DNA of 64,000 nt. Source: Desulfobulbaceae bacterium BRH_c16a. Lineage in GTDB: Bacteria; Desulfobacterota; Desulfobulbia; Desulfobulbales; Desulfocapsaceae. Below, piece after piece: positions 33,229-44,200 of this stretch. The position numbers and the translations under genes are program-made. The stretch covers positions 124,001-188,000 of the forward strand of contig LADS01000053.1 of assembly GCA_000961725.1 (NCBI GenBank). The letters run 5' to 3'. Each line of letters starts with the position of its first letter. The first letter of the stretch is position 1. The notes under the pieces are model-generated. The model had not been told where the DNA came from and did not search any database. It saw only the letters and a list, made by a program, of their open reading frames with translations.

Positions 33229-34801
33229 CGCGCCTTTCCCCATATTGGGGGCATCTATCCCGACCATGCTTGGGCGGGCCGGAATTATGCAGCGGCTATG
33301 GAATGACCTGACCAAGGCAACGCCAAGTCATCTTTCGATTGTAGGGCCACGCTACTCCGGCAAAACCGTTCTGATGCATGGTCTTGTCGAAAGGTTACTC
33401 CAGGGAGATTCGCCGTATGGTTTGGTTATCGTCTGGGACCTTGGTCACCAAACACCGGATTCCAACGACGCCTTTCTCAAGGCTTTGTGCCGGACATTGG
33501 GGGATGGGCTCAAAGCAAACGGCAACGAATATGGAGAGCACCTGCTGGCCGCAGATGACAACGAATATGGTGAATTGAGGGAGGTTCTCGAAACCTTGCA
33601 TGGTGATGGCTTCAAGGTGTTGATGCTATGGGATGGTTTTGACAAGCCGCTCAGTACCGGCAAACTCACCCGGAATCTTTGGGACCAGCTGCGGGAGCTT
33701 GCCTCCAGCCCGAGTCTGCGGCTGGTTACGTCAACCCGCCGGCCGCTCCATGAGTTGATCCGTAGCGAGGAGTCGGTCACCAGCGATTTCTGGAACATTT
33801 TTGACATGACGCCGGTGCGGGTTGGTGTGTTCGATGAAAATGATCGAGCCGCTATTATGGAAAAAATTACAGACTTCACATTAAAGAGCGGGGCCAAGAG
33901 TGAACTGGAGAACTGGTCAACGGGATACCCGCCCCTTTATCTAGCACTGCTCAACCATATCATGGAAAGCGGCGCTACTGGCGAGATAGACAACCAGATG
34001 GTAAACGATGCCGCCGGTATCGCTCTTGATGGGGTCAGCAGCATTCTGCACTACCTGTGGAATGACTGCCCGGAGACGGCAAAAAATCTCTACCGGCACC
34101 TGGTTGAGCATAATGAAATAGCCGCATCAGACGTTGGCATTTCCGAACGTACACAGCTGGTGGAAAAGGGATTCATTAAAGTTGCCGGGGGCAGGGTGTC
34201 CAAAGGCTGCCGGTTCCTGGAACAGCACATCAAGAGCCTTGGCGAGGATGCCGGCAGCATGGTTCGGCTGTTCGGACCCTGGGAAGAATATCGAGGCAAT
34301 ATCCGTGGGCTGCTTGAACTGCGGCTGAATCAACTGACTTCCCTTGACGCTTCTTTGCGCAGATATCTTCAGCGTAGCATCGAAGATATTCCCGAACACC
34401 CCGAGGTTTGTCTTTCCAGCATGCGGGGGATCGTGGACAGGGCTCTTGATCTGATTTGGGATGCTGAATTGGGACCGGCAAGGGCAATTCCTGCAACATG
34501 GTTCACCGAATGGCAACATAACGGTGAAAGGGGAGCCGAGAGCTACTGGGATAATCAGTTCCCTGTCAAACGAGGTCACCAGCTACGCCTTTTGCAGCTT
34601 ATGACTGGAACGCAGAATAGTGCATCAAAAGCAAGACGTGTTTCGAAAAATACTTGGGCGTTGGCCAGTTCTGCACATGGCTTCGGTGATTTTGGTCAAC
34701 ATATTGATGGGATAGAAATTCCAGTTGGTGTTGCAGTCTCAGCAGTAAATGTGTGCTTAGAGCTTGCTGCTTGCCTTGAAAAAGAATTGGTAAAGGAATG
34801 A
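33221..34801 (+). CDS. AAA/STAND-type ATPase partner of the methyltransferase fusion
   Basis: The 526-residue protein has an AAA/STAND-like NTPase fold. Walker A is VGPRYSGKTVLMHGL at residues 40-54 and Walker B is FKVLMLWDGFDKPL near 133. A sensor-like LVTSTRRPLHEL follows. The rest is helical and unrecognised (SSILHYLWNDCPETAKNLYRHLVEHN suggests winged-helix or helical repeats). No effector nuclease, membrane or TIR domain is visible. It overlaps the fusion gene by 8 bases, and the two share a similar opening (GR-x-E/I-x-x-L followed by Walker A). They probably form one complex. A gap of 120 bases then separates it from the Druantia-like pair. Confidence 0.8.
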   Translation: MADAPFPILGASIPTMLGRAGIMQRLWNDLTKATPSHLSIVGPRYSGKTVLMHGLVERLLQGDSPYGLVIVWDLGHQTPDSNDAFLKALCRTLGDGLKANGNEYGEHLLAADDNEYGELREVLETLHGDGFKVLMLWDGFDKPLSTGKLTRNLWDQLRELASSPSLRLVTSTRRPLHELIRSEESVTSDFWNIFDMTPVRVGVFDENDRAAIMEKITDFTLKSGAKSELENWSTGYPPLYLALLNHIMESGATGEIDNQMVNDAAGIALDGVSSILHYLWNDCPETAKNLYRHLVEHNEIAASDVGISERTQLVEKGFIKVAGGRVSKGCRFLEQHIKSLGEDAGSMVRLFGPWEEYRGNIRGLLELRLNQLTSLDASLRRYLQRSIEDIPEHPEVCLSSMRGIVDRALDLIWDAELGPARAIPATWFTEWQHNGERGAESYWDNQFPVKRGHQLRLLQLMTGTQNSASKARRVSKNTWALASSAHGFGDFGQHIDGIEIPVGVAVSAVNVCLELAACLEKELVKE

Positions 34802-34921
34802 TACATCATAGAAACAATCCAATTTCGACGGAATTGAAGGTGCGAAATATAGATCATTAGAATTCATATCATTTGCCCCCAGAATGGTTGTCACAGGACA
34901 TATTGGGACCGGAGGAAAGCA

Positions 34922-37900
34922 ATGCAGTCAAATGGTTTACATAACTGGATTGAAAAATTCCTTTTTGCTCGTACTAGAAGCATCAAACCAGATGGACGCC
35001 CACTATACGCTTATAAATGCGGCTGTGCCGACTATGAGACTCTTAAATCTATCGTCCTCTCAGCACTCAATACATCGCTTTGGAATTGGCCCGCTCCCTC
35101 AGAAGCACGTTTTTGCCTATTCGCCGCTGAAACATGGCGAAGATGTCATAGCGGTGGTCCCTGGAAATGGGAAACCGTCTTTAGAGAGTTAGAATATTAT
35201 GTCCCGGAACATTCCTGGCTGAGCAAGACCGTTGAAAATGGCTTGAGGTGGTGGAGACGACCGCTACTTAAAAATAGGGTTGGCCATCGAGAATTTCTGG
35301 TAACCATAGCCTGTGAAGGTGGATTGCCTCTCCTTTTGTTGCAAAAAGAAAATGTCCATCTATATCGCTACTTCCGTCAATTATTGACTGCCTATCATCT
35401 GGAAAGAAAGTCCCTGTCATGCGATGCTAGACAACTAGCTCAACGCTTGTCCTCTATCATTCCGCAATCCTTGCGTCATGATATCGTATTTTCTCTCAGT
35501 GGGGATTTAATCCAGAATATTGTTGACTTGCAAGAGCAGGTAGCAGATGCTCCCGATCCCATATCCGCCCTTGACCAGAAGGTTGGTGATTGGCGAAATC
35601 TGCTGCCCCTCCCGCTGGAAGATGACACGATTGAAAGACTGTTGAGAAATCTGGTCAATGAAGCCCGAACCTTGTCAATTACAGAACGCCAGAAAATCCG
35701 TTGGCGACGATTTCTTATACTTAAAGGCGAGGAATGGTCGATTGAACAGGTATTGGATTTACCGGACCGAGTTTCTGGATCCAGTCTTCAAGCGTGGCTG
35801 AATAGTACTAATATACCTTCTCGCTTACGAATATTTCTCTATACATCGAAAGGTCCCGAGCAGATTGCGTTACTCACGCGCCTGAAAGGGGAAGGAAGTA
35901 ATGCTGTTTTTCGCTGCGAAGTCCTGAGACGTCAAGGAGTTAAACTATCCGGTGCGGAAATCTTGGATGGTGTACGCTTACGAATAAGTGATGGAATAAA
36001 AGACCATCATTTGTCCATAGAGGGAGACCAAGAATGGGGGCCTCTACCTTGGTCGTTTAGGACCGGAGAAGAAGATATGGAATTTCTCGGGGAGGGAACG
36101 ATCAAAAGTAAAGTACCAAAAATCTTCGTACTTGCACCGCCAGATGGAAGTTTTGAAGGGGATGGTAGTTTCGAACCGGTCGGACTCTCTCTTGGCACGG
36201 ATCGAATGCTTTTTGAAATCACCGGCAAGGGCGAATGGAGGCATCCGGAGCTTGGAATATGCCGGTACCAATGTGCAAGTGCCGAGGAAAGCACAGAAAC
36301 ATTCTTACTTGATGGGCCTCGCATAATGATGCAACTGGAGGAAAATTCTCCTTTCCAGGGTGCTCCTAAACTTTTTGTCATAAACAATAACGGGAATAGA
36401 CACCGTATTGACAATGCTCGTTTGGAATGGCGTCCGGCCGGCTTAAGTGGTCTTGAGTGGCAAAAGGATATTGACGAATGCATGGGCGAAGTTTGGATTC
36501 GTTATTGCGATGATGAAGGCAGTCAGTTCTTGCTTCGAAAGGTTAGAGTAGTGCCACCTTCAATTCGGATCAGTATTGAAAAGATAGGTATCAAGCAAAA
36601 TGAGGCAGGGTCAATTCGAATAGTGGGCCTAGGTTTATGTAAAGTTTGGTGTGAGAATATCCCAGGCTGTCACTTCGAAGCACAACCGATATCAGATGGC
36701 GTTGATATTTTATCATTTTCTACCCATGGTTCATCGATTACCCAGTTCTCATGCTCCATTTCGTGGAGTGGAGGTCGTTCCCTTATCCTACAGCTGCCAT
36801 TTCCCAGACAAGGGGCGGCTTTTGTCATTGGTGGGAATTCAATACCGCCAGGAGGCAAGATAGCGGCGTCTAGATTGGCCGCAGTTCATGCAATTATCCA
36901 GGCTCCGGTTGGGGAAAAATACTTTCATTTGACCGCAGAAATCAAATCTCGAAATGCAGCGTATTATAGTTTTTCATTGAATGAATCCATCTATTTAGAT
37001 GGGAGAGGACGAGGTCAGTTTGATCTCCACAGAATCCAGGAAAAACTTTCATCAATGTTGGCGCTGACCGGCGATCTGGATGCTGTCGCTGAATTGAAAA
37101 TATTGGATATTATGGAAAGGTCGCTTGCTGCGATGGAGGTTGGGTTGTTTGAGTTAGTGTTTATTCCTGACTATGCCAGTAATTTACTGACATTGCCCAT
37201 AAATTGCATTGAACAGCTTGAGAAGAGCTGGGAACAACAGCTTAATATTAAGATGATAAAGCTATGGCAACCAGAAGCTGAACCACTGTTGCTAAAACGG
37301 AGCGGAGCATCTGTAGCCTGGACTGTACCGGAAGAATTGGAGGCAGGACCATGGTTGGTGTTAGGGGAGGAAGGGGATTGGCCACGTTTCCGGCCTGTGT
37401 TGTGGCGAATTGATGGCGAGCTGGAACCCAGCACTAGCTTGTTGGTTCAGACTATTTGTGAACAAGACCGATTAACGCGACAAAACAAATTCCATGAATT
37501 TGTACAACAACTCGGTCAAAATCCAGATCACCCAGACTGGACTTTTTTTTCCGATTATTTGCAGCTGACTCGAAGATACCCGGCGAGTGCATTCGATTTA
37601 TTTAGATACCTGATAAAAGAGCCTGAGGCGCTTGTGCTTGGCCTTCTTAGGAGTGACGATAAGGATTTCGACGCCATCTGGTCACTTGCCTATCAGCTAC
37701 CGTTCTCGTGGCATCTTGTACCGGTCGCAATATGGGAATCAGCAGCTTCAAGATTTATTTTCTCGCTACGTGGCGCTCTTTCTTCATTAGAAGAAGGGGA
37801 GGAAATGGTATGGCAAACATTTCAGACCATACGGGAGCGGGTATCCATCCGTCAGCCATTTTTCCGGCAGATATGCGATTGGCTATCGTTGTCGTTGTTT

Positions 37901-38299
37901 CCAGGACGTCAGCTGGAAAACAGTGAACTTTGCTTGGCAAAACAGGCGCCGCAAATCATTTTTGATTTAATTGTGACGGAAGAGCAGAAACTTCAGGCCA
38001 GACATAATGCAAATGAGCATTACCCTGATGGCCCGCTGGTCATGGAATGCCTACATCATTCTGATTATAACTCGGAATTTAGCTATAAGAGGCTTGCCCG
38101 CCCGTACCGGCCAGTTCGTTGCGCTCCATTTGTCGCTGCCCAGATTGCGATAGCAGGAGAGTCTTATGGTGAATCTGTGCTTTTCGAGTTGCAGAAACTT
38201 CGAAATTTCGACAGAGAGTGGTTTGATTCAGCTTTTGCCTTTGCTCTCTGCCTTGGACTTGTCAAATTATCCGAGATTCCAATGGGAGTTAGTGTATGA
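34922..38299 (+). CDS. druH: Large protein resembling Druantia type III DruH
   Basis: This 1125-residue protein has no enzyme motif that I can recognise. It begins with an Arg/Trp-rich helical region (NGLRWWRRPLLKN). From about residue 330 it is rich in short beta strands (RCEVLRRQGVKLSG...KVWCENIPG). It ends in a helical region (QTFQTIRERVSIRQPFFRQICDW). The size, lack of motifs and direct 4-base overlap with a DruE-type giant helicase match the two-gene Druantia type III system, whose mechanism is unknown. The ribosome site CCGGAGGAAAG is strong, unlike the overlapping starts upstream, so this gene may be translated and perhaps transcribed on its own. The name rests on context and size. Confidence 0.7.
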   Translation: MQSNGLHNWIEKFLFARTRSIKPDGRPLYAYKCGCADYETLKSIVLSALNTSLWNWPAPSEARFCLFAAETWRRCHSGGPWKWETVFRELEYYVPEHSWLSKTVENGLRWWRRPLLKNRVGHREFLVTIACEGGLPLLLLQKENVHLYRYFRQLLTAYHLERKSLSCDARQLAQRLSSIIPQSLRHDIVFSLSGDLIQNIVDLQEQVADAPDPISALDQKVGDWRNLLPLPLEDDTIERLLRNLVNEARTLSITERQKIRWRRFLILKGEEWSIEQVLDLPDRVSGSSLQAWLNSTNIPSRLRIFLYTSKGPEQIALLTRLKGEGSNAVFRCEVLRRQGVKLSGAEILDGVRLRISDGIKDHHLSIEGDQEWGPLPWSFRTGEEDMEFLGEGTIKSKVPKIFVLAPPDGSFEGDGSFEPVGLSLGTDRMLFEITGKGEWRHPELGICRYQCASAEESTETFLLDGPRIMMQLEENSPFQGAPKLFVINNNGNRHRIDNARLEWRPAGLSGLEWQKDIDECMGEVWIRYCDDEGSQFLLRKVRVVPPSIRISIEKIGIKQNEAGSIRIVGLGLCKVWCENIPGCHFEAQPISDGVDILSFSTHGSSITQFSCSISWSGGRSLILQLPFPRQGAAFVIGGNSIPPGGKIAASRLAAVHAIIQAPVGEKYFHLTAEIKSRNAAYYSFSLNESIYLDGRGRGQFDLHRIQEKLSSMLALTGDLDAVAELKILDIMERSLAAMEVGLFELVFIPDYASNLLTLPINCIEQLEKSWEQQLNIKMIKLWQPEAEPLLLKRSGASVAWTVPEELEAGPWLVLGEEGDWPRFRPVLWRIDGELEPSTSLLVQTICEQDRLTRQNKFHEFVQQLGQNPDHPDWTFFSDYLQLTRRYPASAFDLFRYLIKEPEALVLGLLRSDDKDFDAIWSLAYQLPFSWHLVPVAIWESAASRFIFSLRGALSSLEEGEEMVWQTFQTIRERVSIRQPFFRQICDWLSLSLFPGRQLENSELCLAKQAPQIIFDLIVTEEQKLQARHNANEHYPDGPLVMECLHHSDYNSEFSYKRLARPYRPVRCAPFVAAQIAIAGESYGESVLFELQKLRNFDREWFDSAFAFALCLGLVKLSEIPMGVSV

Positions 38300-41200
38300 C
38301 GGACACACGTTTTTTTGCGTCTCTGGCTGAGCAGCTGAATCGTGGTGCGACACGTGCTGCACTTGGTATTCTGGGTTTCCGCAATGATGCATTACGGGAG
38401 CATTTGCGAGAACTGTTCCAACAGGTTCCGGGAATCGAGCATTCATTTCTGGCAGATGTGGTGTTCGAGGCCACATTCGGTTGGAAACCTGCCAAGGAAA
38501 ACCTTGGTGAGTTATCCGGTCAACTGCTTCATCCTAAACTTGTGGCTGCTTTAAGTGATCCGCCCGAGTCTCTCCCCAAGGATTATATTTTCCATAGAGA
38601 ACAATACCCATATCATCACCAGTTACAAGCATGGGAAGCACTCGTTTCAGATACGCCACCGCGATCTGTTTTGGTCACAAGCGGCACTGGATCCGGGAAG
38701 ACAGAATGTTTCCTCATTCCTATCCTCAATGATTTGGCAAACGAGTTGGAAACAAGGACTGGTCCATTAGTCGGAGTGCATGCTTTATTTTTATATCCGC
38801 TTAATGCCCTAATCAAAAGCCAGCGGGACCGTCTTACCGCGTGGTCGGAACCATTCGGGGGACAAATACGATATTGTCTTTACAATGGAGACACTCCCAA
38901 CGAAGCCAGAAAATCAGAATGGAAAAGTGAAGTGGTCGATAGGAAGTCTCTACGTGCTACGCCACCTCCAATTTTGGTCACTAATTCCACCATGCTTGAG
39001 TATATGCTGGTACGTAATGAAGACCGACCAATTTTAGCCCAATCTCAGGGAAAGCTGCGTTGGATAGTTATTGACGAAGCTCATAGTTATATTGGATCTC
39101 AGGCGGCAGAGCTGACATTGCTTCTGCGCCGCGTCCTACACGCCTTTGGGTGCCAATCTAATGATGTGCGGTTTGTCGCTACTTCTGCGACAATTGCTGG
39201 AGCTGGTGAAAACGCGAAGAAACAGTTACAGGGATTCCTTGCAGACATCGCCGGAGTGAGTCTTGATAGGGTTACCGTGGTTGAAGGCTCTAGGTTGTTG
39301 CCTGAAATATCTGAAATATCTAAGAAAAAATGGAAAGATGCAGATTGTAAAATTATGCGCGAATCGTCACCAGAAAAACGATTTGCCCTGTTGTCAGCAG
39401 ACCCACGCATGCGTGAGTTGCGGAAATCCTTAGCCCAGAATGCCCAAACTGTTTCCCAATTAGCGATAAAGCTTCATAAAGACAAAAATCAAGAAACAAT
39501 TCTTCGTACGCTAGAACTACTTGATCTGTGTACCAATGCATATGATGCCAGAAAAGAGGCTTTCCTTCCATTACGCGGGCATTTTTTTCAACGTACACTT
39601 AACGGCTTGTGGGCGTGTGCTAATCCAGCATGCACTGGACGAACCGCAACGCACCTTGACAAACCTGCTTGGCCATTTGGAAAAGTTTTCCTCGAAAGAC
39701 ATCTAATTTGTGATGCTTGTCGTTTCCCAGTTTTTGAAATCGTGCAATGTGGTGAGTGTGGGGGGGAACATCTTTCTGCGTTGGAGTTTAGTCAACAAGG
39801 AAATGACCGGTTGAATCCTCATATTTATTCGCACGATGAGGATGAATTTCAACAAGAATTGGAGCCATCGGATGAAGAAGACAGTCAGGATGAGGAAAGT
39901 CGACACGAACCTCTCGGGCCTGGTTTACCTCGATTGCTCGTTGCACCCCCCAATGGCAATCAAGTCGCTCTTTTACCAGATGGGCGGTTGGATTGGAACC
40001 GTCTCGAGGGCGATGGTATAGATGTCCATCTTCTGGGGCCAGGAGAAGATGACAACGTACGCTGCCCTTCTTGCCATGGTTCAAACCTTCGTGGCCAGCT
40101 TTTCAGGCCAATTCGACTGAGTGCGCCATTTTTATTGCAAACCGCTATACCGATCCTTCTACGGCATATTCAACCAACACAAACGAAAGAAGCACTGCCA
40201 TATGATGGTCGTCGGATACTAAGTTTTACGGATAGCCGGCAGGGTACAGCAAGAATTGCGGTGAAATTGCAGATAGAAACTGAACGAGATTATGTCCGAA
40301 GTCTGCTTTATCATGCCGTTACCGACAGGATTCGCTCAGCTTCCCCCCAGGAAACAGGAAAAATTCGAGAGGAAATTGCCGAACTGGAAAAGGTGGTGTT
40401 GAATCACCCAGGATTGAGTGGGGTCCTTGAGCAGAAACGTCTGGAACTAAGCAAATTAGAGTCTCCGCCGGTTGGGCGGCTTTCGTGGAGGGATGCTCAA
40501 GATCGACTTTTGTCAGACGAAGGGTTCAAACGTTGGCTGCTGCCTCCATTGCAGGAGCAAAGTTTTGGTATGAACGATAGGCAACTCTCTGACCTTTGTC
40601 TCTGGAGAGAGTTCTTCCTCCGTCCCCGACGACAATGGTCTCTGGAATCCTTTGGGTTGCTTCAACTCAGCTATCCAGGAATAGAGAGGATCGACCGAGT
40701 ACCGGCCGTTGCTGCTAAATTGCAAATTGGGCTTGATGATTGGCGAAATCTGGCGCAAGTGGTAATCGATTTTGTCATTCGGCTTAATAAAGCTGTTGCT
40801 ATCCCGGAAGACACACTTCGCTGGATAGGTTATCCTGGTAAACCGACTCTAGCTCTCTCACCAGGGCAAGATAAATCAATTTACAATCAACGAACATGGC
40901 CTTCCACGAGGTCTGTGGTTCAACGTCGTTCACGTTTAGTGCGTTTATTGGCTTATGCATTCAAAAAAGATTTGGAACAACAGGAGGATCAAGAACTGCT
41001 CGAGGAATTGCTGATCGGTCTGTGGTGCGATATTCAGAGCATTTTATCCCGTACTGAGCATGGTTACCGCCTGGACATGAGTCAGCAAGTTGAAATAGTA
41101 CAAGTAAGGGATGCCTGGCTTTGTCCTGTAACCCGCCGTGTGCTACCTGTGACCTTCTTGGGACTTACACCTTACTTGCCAGAGAACCCAGCTAAAGAAT

Positions 41201-44200
41201 TTGCTGAATGTCAGAAGGTAAAAATGCCGGTATTACCGGACCCTTTCTGGTTGAATAGTTCTCCAGAGGAAGCAGAGGAATGGTTGGAGTCAAATGAACA
41301 GGTTCTGTGCCTTCGCAGCCATGGGGTGTGGATTAATGTGAACGACAGAATTGCCCGTTTTGCCAGATATTTTCGGAGCGCTGAACATTCTGCACAGCTT
41401 AGCGGCTCTACTCTCGTTCGCAGAGAGAATGATTTCAAGGCTGGCAAGATCAACCTGTTATCTTGTTCGACTACTATGGAGATGGGTGTTGATATAGGTG
41501 GTTTGTCAGCGGTAGCCATGCATAACGCACCGCCAAACCCAGCCAATTTTTTGCAGCGATCTGGTAGGGCCGGTCGCCGGGGTGAGTCGGTTTCAATCAG
41601 TTTCACGCTCTGCAAAAGTACCCCTCACGGCGAGGCTGTCTTTCACAATCCTTTATGGCCATTTACTACTGCATTGGCTACGCCGAGGGTGTCTTTACAC
41701 AGTCCTCCAATTATTCAGCGTCATGTTAATTCCATGGTCCTATCGATCTTTCTGGCCCATCATGCTGCTGAGAATTTAAGGAAGTTGACTACAGGATGGT
41801 TTTTTGAGCCTTCACAGCCTGGGGGAAGTGCTCCTTGGGAAAATTTTCGCGCATGGTGTGAGACGGATGCTTTGACCAATGAAAATTTAAGGGAGGGGAT
41901 AACGATACTTCTTCGACGTTCGATCATGGAAGGACGTAGTCTGATGAGTATCTTAGGGAATAGTTCCACGATGATCAACCAATGTGCTCGGGCCTGGCTG
42001 GAAGAGGCACGAGCTTTATTAGAAAGTCGCACTATCGTAAATACTTCGGAGGGAAACAGTGCGGCAGAAAAGGCGGTTGATTTTCAATTACAGAGACTCC
42101 GCAAGGAGTACTTACTCTCCGAATTAACCACGCGGGGGTTTTTACCTGGCTATGGTTTCCCTGGTGAAGTTGTACCTCTGGTCACGACAACGGCTGAAGA
42201 GTTTTCGCGCAGAACTACTCAAAGAGCTAATACTATCCGGGAGGATAATCCGACGATACGGGCGGGTTACCCAGCTAGAGATCTTTCCATAGCTATTCGT
42301 GATTATTCGCCAGGAACAGATACGGTATTAGATGGCCGAGTATATCGTAGCGGCGGCGTGACCCTAAACTGGCATATCCCTGCAGATCAGGATGGATCGC
42401 CGGAGTTACAATCCTTCCGTTGGATCTGGCGATGTGATAGCTGTGGGGCAAACGGGACTAAGCCTACAAGACCTTATTCCTGCCCCCAATGTGGTGAGCA
42501 GAATGAAAAAAGGATACTGTGCTATGAATATTTACAACCTTCAGGATTTGCCGTTGACATCAGGTGTCGTCCTCACAATGACATCAATATTCCTCAGTAC
42601 ATTCCTGTAAGGGATCCTCTTATCTCCATGGAAGGATCTGAGTGGGTCGCTTTGCCAGTTCCAGCGCTGGGACGCTATCGAGTGAACCCTGAAGCAAAAA
42701 TAATCCATCGATCCGATGGACTCCATGACAATGGATATGCCCTGTGTCTCAGATGTGGAAGAGCTGATTCCATGACGTCGGACGATGAATTGCCGTATAT
42801 TTTTATGGATAGTAAGGGAAACCCCGTTCCTCACAAACGACTCCGTGGAGGTAAAAATAATGATCGGGAAATAGAATGTCCGGGCAGTAATGAACCGTGG
42901 GCGATTAAACGTAATCTCCGATTAGGTATTGCGCGTCGGACAGAGGTGTTTGAATTGCAACTTCAGGAGGTTACGGGGAAACCACTCGACAGGGTAGCTG
43001 CTTATACAACCGGTGTAATATTGCGACGGGCTTTGGCTGAAAGGTTAGGTGTGGAAGAACGAGAAATCGGTGTCGCGATCAGTCCAACGCGTGATATTAA
43101 CGGCCATTCAACTTTTTCTATTTTTTTGTTCGATACTGCTCAAGGCGGTGCTGGTTATGTATCACAGGCAGTTCAGTATCTGGCCTTGCTTTTTCACAAA
43201 GGGAAAGAGATACTCCAATGCTCGCGTAATTGTGATGTTGCTTGTCAAAGCTGCCTTCTTTCATATGATACTCAGCATCACATTCAGGATCTCGATAGAA
43301 TGAGGGCACTGGCTCTGATTAATGCCCAATTTTTACAAGCTCTCCAGCTACCTGTCACGATGCAGGCTTTTGGCTCAAAAACGTTATTAGAAGTGGAACC
43401 GTTGGCTTTAGCTTTGCGGCGTGAACGTCAACGTATCAACCTCCTTGAAGTTAGAATTTTTCTCGGGGGAAGTGTCAAAGAATGGGAACCTCTTACATGG
43501 CGTCTGCGAAAAGAATTGCTTGTTATCCATGAGACAGGAGCAACAATTAAGTTGATATTGCCTGACTGTATATTTGAAGTACTCGAATCCTCGCAACGAG
43601 ATGAATTGGCAGCATTGGCAGCACTCATTCATGCAGAAATTTATTGTCCGGGAAATAGTCCGGAAGTCGGAAATGGTGGACAAAATCTCCTTAGAATCAT
43701 GGAATTGAGTGGCAATAGCACTTCAGTTCAATGGGCGGCTAACAACCAGGATGCGTTGGCTCCGACACCATCATGGGGCGGAAGTCCGAGAGGAGCTCAG
43801 TTTGTGCGGGTAGCAAAAGAAGGTCCGCTTGATGCAATACCAAAAAAATGGCGGAAAAGAGATGTTTCAAGTCTGAGAGCTCGAGAAGAAGATACTATTT
43901 CCATCTCTATAACAAATGAATTCGATGGTTCATCGAAACACTTTGGTGAACAGGCATGGCAGTTGTTGGGAAATCGAGTCCCGGACCTTAAAAGAAAATT
44001 GCTCTCCGAGCAAGCAATTGCGGCCATCGAATACAGTGATCGCTATCTTCGGTCACCACTTTCAATAATGCTGCTACAAAAGTTTATAAATGGGCTTGGC
44101 TCATATTCTGGAGGGGTAAACACTGCCACAAGATTAATGATTGTGACAAGCTATTTACAACGAAACGATTTTCAACAACCACGATTTCTTCATCATAACT

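Noticed and set aside
36007..36483. Minus-strand open frame (158 codons) within druH
   Set aside because: It is antisense to a continuous 1125-codon gene and has no motif or ribosome site.
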